DNA of 11,217 nt from the NCBI GenBank assembly GCA_958454405.1, contig CAUEBO010000075.1:1-11217 (forward strand). Reading direction: 5' to 3'. The stretch comes from an uncultured Eggerthellaceae bacterium (GTDB lineage: Bacteria; Actinomycetota; Coriobacteriia; Coriobacteriales; Eggerthellaceae). This document shows positions 5,677 to 10,139 of this stretch, in pieces. The translations under genes were made by a program, and so were the position numbers. The notes beneath the pieces were generated by a model. It saw nothing but the letters and a program-made list of their open reading frames with translations, made no database searches and had not been told where the DNA came from. Positions within the stretch are counted from its first letter, which is position 1. Each line of letters begins with the position of its first letter.

Positions 5677-7485
5677 ATGGGCAAGAAGAAGGAAGCGAAG
5701 GCAGCGTCTAAGCGGATGCTGCTCATGAACGGGCCGAACCTCGATATGCTGGGCATCCGCGAGCCGGGCGTGTACGGCACGTCGACGCTTGCCGACATCG
5801 AGCGCGGCGTGCGCGAATACGGCGAAGCGCATGGCGTGCGCATCGACTGCTACCAGTCCAACAGCGAAGGCTCGCTCGTCAAGCGCATCCACAAGGCGCG
5901 CGGGGTGTACGACGGCATCGTGTACAACCCGGGGGCCCACACGCACTACTCGTACGCGCTGCGCGACGCGGTGGGCAGCATCGACGTGCCCGTCGTGGAA
6001 GTGCACCTTTCGAACGTGGACGATCGCGAGCCGTTCCGCCGCGTGTCGGTGATCGCGCCCGCCTGCGCCGCGCAGGTGAAGGGGCGCGGCCCGCAAGGAT
6101 ATCGGGACGCCATCGACATCCTGCTGGAAGGCGTCACCGGGCGGCTCGGCGAAGGTTACGAATCCCGCTATCCCGCCGGCGAGGTGATCGTCGTCGGCCG
6201 AGAGGCGACGGGCGGCGACGCTGCTGCGGAGCACGAGGAAGCCGCGGAGCGGGAGGAAGCGGGCGCCCCGGAGGCCGCCGTCCCGGCGTCGGCCGACGCG
6301 TCTGTGCTCGTGCAGCCCGGCGCGGCCGCGCGCCGAATCGAGGGCCTGCGCGCGGCGTGCGCGAAAGACGGCATCGATTCGTTTCTGGTGCGCGGGACGT
6401 CGAACATCGCGTGGCTGACCGCCTTCGACGGCGTGTTCGACGACGAAGCCGCCCACGCGCTGCTGGTTATGCCCCATGAAGCGGTGCTCCACACCGATTC
6501 GCGCTACAGCGCTGCGGCGCGCATCGCCGCGCTGGGCGGCCCCGTCGAGGTCGACGATTCCCGCACCGGCCACGCCGCGTTCGCCGCCGGCGCTCTGGCC
6601 GGCCGGGTTTTTGCAAGCGGCGAAGCCGCCGGCGATTCGACGGGCGAGCCGGCTGGGAGGCCTTCCGCCGAAGCCCTTGTGCTGGGCATCGAGGACTCGA
6701 TGGCGCTTGCGGACTTCCGTGCGCTCGAGAAGGCGCTCGACGAGGGGCCGCGGACGCCGCAGATCAAGGAGACGGCGGGCGTCGTCCTCGGGCTGCGCGC
6801 CGTGAAGTCGCCTTCCGAGGTGGCCCACATGAGGGCAGCGCAGGCCATCACCGACGCCGCGTTCGCCCATATCGTCGGGTTCATGCGTCCCGGGCTGACC
6901 GAGCGCGAGGTGCAGATAGAGCTGGAAGACTACCTGCGCCGCCACGGCGCCGAAGGGTTGGCGTTCCCCTCCATCGTGGCCGCCGGCCCCAACGGCGCCA
7001 GCCCGCATGCCATTCCCGGCTCGACGAAGCTGGAAGCGGGGCAGTGCGTCGTGCTCGACTTCGGCGCGCGGGCGTTCGGCTACTGCTCGGACATGACGCG
7101 CACGGTGTTCGTCGGCCAGCCCGATGCGCGCCTGCGCGATGCCTATGCCGCCATTCTCGCGGCGAACGAGCAGGTGGAATCCGCTCTGAAGCCCGGCGTG
7201 ACCGGCGCGGCCATGCACGAGCTGGCCGAAGCGGTGCTGGCTGAGGCCGGGTTCGCGGGCAGGATGGGGCATGGCCTGGGGCACGGCGTGGGCATGGACA
7301 TCCACGAGGAACCGGTGCTGGCCCCCCGCAACACGCTCCCGCTTCAGCCAGGCAACGTGGTCACGGTGGAGCCGGGCGTCTACCTGCCGGGCGAGTTCGG
7401 CATGCGCTTGGAGGACTTCGGCGTGGTGACCGACGACGGATTCGAGGTCTTCACGCAATCGACCCACGACATGGTGGTGGTGTAG
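5677..7485 (+). CDS. aroQ: AroQ type II 3-dehydroquinate dehydratase fused to M24 Xaa-Pro peptidase
   Basis: One 602-residue reading frame carries two complete enzymes. Residues 13-152 form a type II dehydroquinase (dehydroquinate to dehydroshikimate): MNGPNLDMLGIREPGVYG with Asn21, Arg28 and catalytic Tyr33, then Asn84, His90, Glu108, His110 and Arg117, equivalent to the M. tuberculosis AroQ active site. Residues about 155-215 are an Ala/Glu-rich linker. Residues about 216-390 form a creatinase-type N-terminal domain and 395-602 an M24B peptidase that trims Xaa-Pro peptides. Its five metal ligands are intact: Asp461, Asp472, His536, Glu565, Glu579. ATG 5677 has AAGGAG ten bases upstream; earlier in-frame codons would overlap aroB and add no homologous sequence. 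Third positions stay G/C-rich through the linker, and no good internal start with a ribosome binding site is seen before the peptidase part. It closes the aro block, just before efp. Confidence 0.92.
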   Translation: MGKKKEAKAASKRMLLMNGPNLDMLGIREPGVYGTSTLADIERGVREYGEAHGVRIDCYQSNSEGSLVKRIHKARGVYDGIVYNPGAHTHYSYALRDAVGSIDVPVVEVHLSNVDDREPFRRVSVIAPACAAQVKGRGPQGYRDAIDILLEGVTGRLGEGYESRYPAGEVIVVGREATGGDAAAEHEEAAEREEAGAPEAAVPASADASVLVQPGAAARRIEGLRAACAKDGIDSFLVRGTSNIAWLTAFDGVFDDEAAHALLVMPHEAVLHTDSRYSAAARIAALGGPVEVDDSRTGHAAFAAGALAGRVFASGEAAGDSTGEPAGRPSAEALVLGIEDSMALADFRALEKALDEGPRTPQIKETAGVVLGLRAVKSPSEVAHMRAAQAITDAAFAHIVGFMRPGLTEREVQIELEDYLRRHGAEGLAFPSIVAAGPNGASPHAIPGSTKLEAGQCVVLDFGARAFGYCSDMTRTVFVGQPDARLRDAYAAILAANEQVESALKPGVTGAAMHELAEAVLAEAGFAGRMGHGLGHGVGMDIHEEPVLAPRNTLPLQPGNVVTVEPGVYLPGEFGMRLEDFGVVTDDGFEVFTQSTHDMVVV

Positions 7486-7514
7486 GGCCGCCCTGCATCC
7501 ATGCAGCTCAATAC

Positions 7515-7629
7515 AAGGATCCGCCGTCGAACCGCCGTTGACGCACATCGATGCATTGCGGCCTTTCGAGCCGACCCGCTAGCCGTCGGGCTGCACAGGA
7601 GGCCCCTCTCATGAAGGGGGCGGATCCTT
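7515..7629. repeat. Structured intergenic element with 11-bp arms and two inner hairpins
   Basis: AAGGATCCGCC at 7515-7525 is the exact inverse of GGCGGATCCTT at 7619-7629. Between the arms are two short hairpins: CCGAC/GTCGG at 7571-7589 and CCCCT/AGGGG at 7603-7619, the latter running into the right arm and so partly competing with the outer stem. The AAGGATCC core recalls the palindrome at 259-383, so this may be a distant relative of that element. It starts 29 bases after the aroQ-peptidase stop. There is no T-tract, so it is not a standard terminator. Confidence 0.45.
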
Positions 7630-7662
7630 CCAAAGACCGGCCGGCATCGGGCTGAATCAAAA

Positions 7663-7807
7663 ATGGCCGAAAACGCGGTCGAATGTGCAGTCCGCAAGGC
7701 CGATCCGCGCCCTTCGCGTGCCTCGATCGCGCAAAACGCCTGGTCGCGGAATCCGCGTGTTCGATTTCGCGCTCGGCGACTGCACATTCGACCGCGTTTT
7801 CGGTCAT
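7663..7807. repeat. Long inverted repeat, 29-30-bp arms around an 85-bp spacer
   Basis: The left arm 7664-7692 and right arm 7778-7806 pair over 29 positions with only one G-T wobble (7666 with 7804); one more A-T pair can be added at 7663 and 7807. The arm core is GAAAACGCGGTCGAATG. The spacer holds a small perfect palindrome, CGCGGA-A-TCCGCG at 7745-7757. Terminal repeats this long and clean around a short non-coding core are what a MITE-like non-autonomous element would look like, but no clear target-site duplication is visible at the ends. The alternative is a very stable RNA hairpin in the aroQ-efp spacer. Short frames open inward from both ends because the arms begin with ATG; I do not regard them as genes. 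Confidence 0.6.
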
Positions 7808-7818
7808 CTGCGGTGTGG

Positions 7819-7848
7819 GCCTGGCCGTCTGGGCCGGCTTGGATTTTT
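7819..7848 (+). terminator. Possible intrinsic terminator after the aro block
   Basis: GCC-T-GGCC at 7819-7826 can pair with GGCCGGC at 7832-7838 around a five-base loop with one bulged T, followed by TTGGA and a five-T run at 7844-7848. The T-run is offset by five bases from the stem, so efficiency is doubtful. It lies between the inverted repeat and the efp promoter, where a stop for read-through from the aro block would make sense. Confidence 0.35.
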
Positions 7849-7867
7849 CCTGACCCAGCCGACGGGT

Positions 7868-7898
7868 TTGCGCAAGGCTTGCACAACATGGTTATAAT
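7868..7898 (+). promoter_or_regulatory. efp promoter
   Basis: A perfect -10 hexamer TATAAT lies at 7893-7898. The best -35 candidate is TTGCGC at 7868-7873 with a long 19-base spacer. Transcription would start near 7905, leaving a leader of about 60 bases before the efp ATG. The perfect -10 in a GC-rich gap is the main evidence; it indicates that efp is transcribed independently of the aro block. Confidence 0.6.
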
Positions 7899-7967
7899 AG
7901 AGCGGTTTGAACGCATGGCGGGCGATGCGCGTCCGCGTCGTCGTCCGTGAACGAAAGGATTATCCAG

Positions 7968-8528
7968 ATGGCTATCTCTACCGCCGATTTCAAGAACGGC
8001 ATGTGCATCGAGTACAACGGCAAGCTCTGCACCATCGTCGAGTTCCAGCACGTGAAGCCCGGCAAAGGCGGGGCGTTCGTCCGCACGAAGCTGCGCGACA
8101 TCAAGACGGGCCGCGTGGTGGACTACACCTTCAACGCGGGCACGAAGTTCGATTCCGTGCGCTTGGAGACGAAGAAGATGCAGTACCTCTACAACGACGG
8201 CGCCGATTTCAACTTCATGGACAACGACACCTACGAGCAGATGGCCATTCCGGCCGATGCCGTGGGCGATGCCGCGAAGTGGCTCAAGGAGAACGACGAG
8301 GCATCGCTTTTGTACGCTGGCGATGAGCTGATCAGCATCGAGCCGCAGATGTTCGTGGAGCTGGAAGTGACCGAGACCGATCCCGGCTTCAAGGGCGATA
8401 CCGTGCAGGGCGGCTCCAAGCCGGCCACGCTCGAGACGGGCGCGACCGTGCAGGTTCCCATGTTCGTGGAGCCCGGCGACGTGCTGCAGATCGATACGCG
8501 CGACGGCCGCTTCATCAAGCGCGTGTAG
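7968..8528 (+). CDS. efp: Translation elongation factor P
   Basis: EF-P binds stalled ribosomes next to the peptidyl-tRNA and speeds peptide bond formation at consecutive prolines. The 186-residue protein has the usual three beta-barrel domains: an N-terminal KOW-like domain (residues 1-64), the middle OB domain (PQ and VELEVTETDPGFKGDT region) and a C-terminal domain ending DVLQIDTRDGRFIKRV. The tip lysine is Lys33 in HVKPGKGGAF. The loop lacks the Pro after PGKG that marks the unmodified PGKGP class found in many actinobacteria, and it is closer to the Bacillus PGKGA form. ATG 7968 has AAAGGA eight bases upstream; a GTG at 7947 is in frame but has no such site. It is preceded by its own promoter and followed by a strong terminator. 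Confidence 0.97.
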   Translation: MAISTADFKNGMCIEYNGKLCTIVEFQHVKPGKGGAFVRTKLRDIKTGRVVDYTFNAGTKFDSVRLETKKMQYLYNDGADFNFMDNDTYEQMAIPADAVGDAAKWLKENDEASLLYAGDELISIEPQMFVELEVTETDPGFKGDTVQGGSKPATLETGATVQVPMFVEPGDVLQIDTRDGRFIKRV

Positions 8529-8546
8529 CCCGCGTTCCAAAAAGTG

Positions 8547-8582
8547 AAAGCGCCGCGTTCCATCAGGGAAGCGGCGCTTTTT
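8547..8582. terminator. Strong, probably bidirectional intrinsic terminator
   Basis: AAAGCGCCGC at 8547-8556 pairs perfectly with GCGGCGCTTT at 8571-8580, and TTCC/GGAA inside (8558-8561 with 8567-8570) extends the hairpin. A five-T run at 8578-8582 completes a classic terminator for efp. On the other strand, the A-rich flank 8540-8549 becomes T-rich, so the same hairpin can end transcription of the convergent XRE regulator gene, whose stop lies 38 bases away. Confidence 0.9.
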
Positions 8583-8619
8583 CATGGCTGGGGATGCTTC
8601 GGTGCGGTCGTCTGCTGCT

Positions 8620-8934
8620 TTACAGTTGGGCGTGCCCTGCCGGATCGGCTGCGGGGCGTTCGACCGGATCGAAGGCGCTGAGGTCGATGATCTCCTCCAG
8701 CCTGACGCCGAGCGCTTCGGCAAGCTTCACGATGTCGGACAACCGGATGACCACCAGGCCGCGCTCGATATTGCTGATGCGGGAATGCCCCGTTCCGATC
8801 ATGTAGCCCAGGCGTTCCTGGCTCAGCTTCTGGTCCTTTCGCAGGGCGCGGACGTTCTTCCCCAGCTCCCTCGCGACTTCCTGCACCAGGGGGTCCCTGC
8901 GTTCCATGGCTTCTTTTTTGCTCGGCTCGGTCAT
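8620..8934 (-). CDS. XRE-family (Cro/CI-type) helix-turn-helix transcriptional regulator
   Basis: This 104-residue protein is a small cytoplasmic DNA-binding regulator. An HTH_3 domain fills about residues 24-82: LGKNVRALRKDQKLSQERLG forms the first helices, GTGHSRISNIERG (47-59) holds the recognition helix, and IRLSDIVKLAEALGV closes the fold. The short N-terminal charged segment and the C-terminal tail (DLSAFDPVERPAADPAG) match no ligand domain I recognise, so it may act alone or with a partner. Its targets cannot be read from the sequence. The ATG at 8934 has only a weak ribosome binding site; an in-frame ATG at 8907 would shorten it by nine residues without touching the domain. It converges on efp and shares its terminator. 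The nearest co-directional gene upstream is the thioesterase, 334 bases away, so it is probably transcribed alone. Confidence 0.82.
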   Translation of the reverse strand: MTEPSKKEAMERRDPLVQEVARELGKNVRALRKDQKLSQERLGYMIGTGHSRISNIERGLVVIRLSDIVKLAEALGVRLEEIIDLSAFDPVERPAADPAGHAQL

Positions 8935-8977
8935 GCTGTCCAGCGTAACTTCGCGAATACGCCATGCTGTAACCGAT

Positions 8978-9005
8978 AGGATACAAAGCAGGGTGTTTTT
9001 GCGAA
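8978..9005 (-). promoter_or_regulatory. Candidate promoter for the XRE regulator
   Basis: On the minus strand, TTCGCA (9005-9000) and TATCCT (8983-8978) are spaced by 16 bases, each matching four of six consensus positions. Transcription would start near 8971, about 36 bases before the ATG. A perfect TTCGCGAA palindrome at 8950-8957 lies in the leader, where a regulator of this family could bind to control its own gene; that is inference only. Confidence 0.35.
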
Positions 9006-9225
9006 TCCTGGAAGCTACGCTTCGAAGCCGTTCTTGAGCCGCAGCGCGGGAGCTCGGGATGCCGTCGCCCGCCGCGAACGCCGGGGCGGGGAAGGGGGGC
9101 GCCGCATGCCTGCGTGCCGGCGCTGAGGTCCTCGCTCGCCATGACGGGTCGGCGCGAGGATCGTTCGCGCAGGCGCTCGAAGCGAAGGCCCCGGGGTTCG
9201 TCGTGCAGTCGTTTCACCTGGGCTG
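9006..9225. other. Gene-free spacer with a degenerate repeat remnant
   Basis: No reading frame here shows a known domain or a ribosome binding site. Read on the minus strand, 9129-9160 contains GCGAGGA, a GTCATGGCGAGCG core and TCCTCGC, a short imperfect palindrome of the dispersed TCATG/GAGCG repeat type. The 14-base word GCGTGCCGGCGCTG at 9112-9125 recurs at 9883-9896 in the next long spacer. Confidence 0.4.
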
Positions 9226-9268
9226 GCGAATGGGAGACGCCCGTTTTTCGCCGGCGTCTCCCATTCGC
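9226..9268. repeat. Perfect 16-bp inverted repeat directly after the thioesterase stop
   Basis: GCGAATGGGAGACGCC at 9226-9241 is the exact inverse of 9253-9268, with an 11-base loop that contains a T5 (A5 in the minus-strand RNA). The stem begins at the very base after the thioesterase TGA. It would form a very stable hairpin at the 3' end of that mRNA. No T-tract follows on either strand, so it is either a non-canonical terminator, a stabilising 3' hairpin or a copy of a dispersed palindrome. Confidence 0.7.
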
Positions 9269-9757
9269 TCAGCCTTCCAGGAACTTCGGAGGCAAAGGCT
9301 CGACGCCCAGGGAGCGCACGGCGGCGCTGATGGGCTGCAGGGTGGGGCTGAGCAGCTGCTTCGACTGGCATCGGACGAGCAGCCGTCCTTGCTCGTCGCG
9401 CGCCTCGGCCTCGGTGAGGCAGATGGTCCCGCCGCGCTTGATGACGCCGCCCTCGATGGTGACGGTGCCGGTGCTTGCGGCGCGCAGGTTGTCGATGACC
9501 AGGTCGAGCGTGATGAATCCCGCATTTTCGTCCAGCTCGCAATACAAGGCCCAGTACGCTGCGGTATCCACGAACGACGCGTAGGCGCCTCCGTGGACCC
9601 CTCCGAACGCGTTCAGGTGCTTGCGGTCCAGGTCGACCACCGCCTTGCTGTAGCCTTCGCGAAGCTCCACGATCTGCACGCCCAGAAGCTCGAAATACGG
9701 CGATTTGTTGGCCAGCTCGATGACGCGCTCGAGGTGTTCGGGATTGAGACGGCGCAT
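9269..9757 (-). CDS. PaaI-like hotdog-fold thioesterase
   Basis: This 162-residue protein is a single hotdog domain of the PaaI/YdiI-like acyl-CoA thioesterase type, which releases CoA from aryl- or acyl-CoA substrates. The key segment is HLNAFGGVHGGAYASFVDTAA: His55-Gly56-Gly57 shapes the oxyanion hole, and Asp64 sits where the family's catalytic Asp/Glu lies on the central helix. Later strands (FITLDLVIDNLRAAS, GTVTIEGGVIKRGGTICLTEAEARDEQGRLL) match the fold. The ATG at 9757 has a textbook AGGAGG seven bases upstream on the minus strand. The frame stays open some 300 bases further upstream, but that part is Arg-rich and is not protein-like. No neighbouring gene points to a substrate. A 16-bp inverted repeat abuts the stop codon. 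Confidence 0.9.
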   Translation of the reverse strand: MRRLNPEHLERVIELANKSPYFELLGVQIVELREGYSKAVVDLDRKHLNAFGGVHGGAYASFVDTAAYWALYCELDENAGFITLDLVIDNLRAASTGTVTIEGGVIKRGGTICLTEAEARDEQGRLLVRCQSKQLLSPTLQPISAAVRSLGVEPLPPKFLEG

Positions 9758-9792
9758 GCGGCATCCTCCTTCGTTGCGGCGAAATCGTTCCC

Positions 9793-9798
9793 ATTTTA
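9793..9798 (-). promoter_or_regulatory. Candidate -10 box for the thioesterase gene
   Basis: TAAAAT on the minus strand (five of six consensus positions) lies 35 bases upstream of the ATG, giving a predicted start near 9787 and a leader of about 30 bases. No convincing -35 is seen. It stands out because the surrounding sequence is nearly all G and C. Confidence 0.35.
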
Positions 9799-10080
9799 GA
9801 GCGGCGCCGCCTGCAGCGCCCCGGCCAACGTCGCCGGTCCGTCCGAAAGCCCGCCGCCTGCCAGCGCTTCGCCGCCCGTCCCGCGTGCCGGCGCTGGTCC
9901 GTGCGAACCGCTTCTCCATCGCCCGAGCGAGCGGTGGGCAAGCCGGCAGACCCGCCGTCCAATCGGCCCGCCCGCTTTCCCGCCGCTCGCGTCGCGCAGG
10001 GCTCCGCGACGGCCTTTCGCCCGCTCCCATATGTTGCTTGTCGGTGAAATTCACTTGGAGCGGTCAACCTTCGACCTCGT
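9799..10080. other. GC-rich divergent intergenic region
   Basis: This stretch separates the divergently transcribed thioesterase and carboxyltransferase genes. I see no gene, RNA or clear array in it. Frames are open only because the sequence is C/G-rich, and their products are Arg/Pro/Ala strings. The word GCGTGCCGGCGCTG at 9883-9896 is shared with 9112-9125. Confidence 0.5.
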
Positions 10081-10085
10081 TCATC

Positions 10086-10091
10086 TATAAT
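10086..10091 (+). promoter_or_regulatory. -10 box of the carboxyltransferase gene
   Basis: A perfect TATAAT sits at 10086-10091 in a locally A/T-rich stretch, 48 bases before the start codon, so transcription would begin near 10098. No good -35 is present at 16-18 bases upstream, which suggests either an activator or a weak promoter. Confidence 0.55.
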
Positions 10092-10112
10092 TCTTGTTTC
10101 GATCTTTGACTA

Positions 10113-10124
10113 TCGGTAAACCGA
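10113..10124 (+). promoter_or_regulatory. Operator-like palindrome in the carboxyltransferase leader
   Basis: TCGGT-AA-ACCGA is a perfect 5-bp-arm palindrome with a two-base centre. It lies about 15 bases after the predicted transcription start and touches the ribosome binding site (GAAGGGGG, 10123-10130). It could be a small operator; the two-base centre is too tight for an RNA hairpin. At 12 bases, chance is a real alternative. Confidence 0.3.
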
Positions 10125-10139
10125 AGGGGGTGTGAGTTC

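Noticed and set aside
5185..7548. 787-codon reverse-strand frame opposite aroB and the fusion gene
   Set aside because: The forward strand carries two intact enzymes with all catalytic residues, while the reverse product is low-complexity His/Arg-rich sequence.
7663..7950. Small facing genes starting in each arm of the 145-bp inverted repeat
   Set aside because: Both begin with the same residues only because the arms are inverse copies; they diverge at once in the spacer and lack ribosome binding sites.
7486..7967. Riboswitch or ribosomal-protein-type leader ahead of efp
   Set aside because: The gap is structured, but I could not match it to a known riboswitch class, and the structures lie upstream of the efp transcription start.
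9758..10054. Upstream extension of the thioesterase frame
   Set aside because: The added 99 residues are Arg/Gly/Ala strings, and a textbook AGGAGG sits seven bases before the ATG at 9757.
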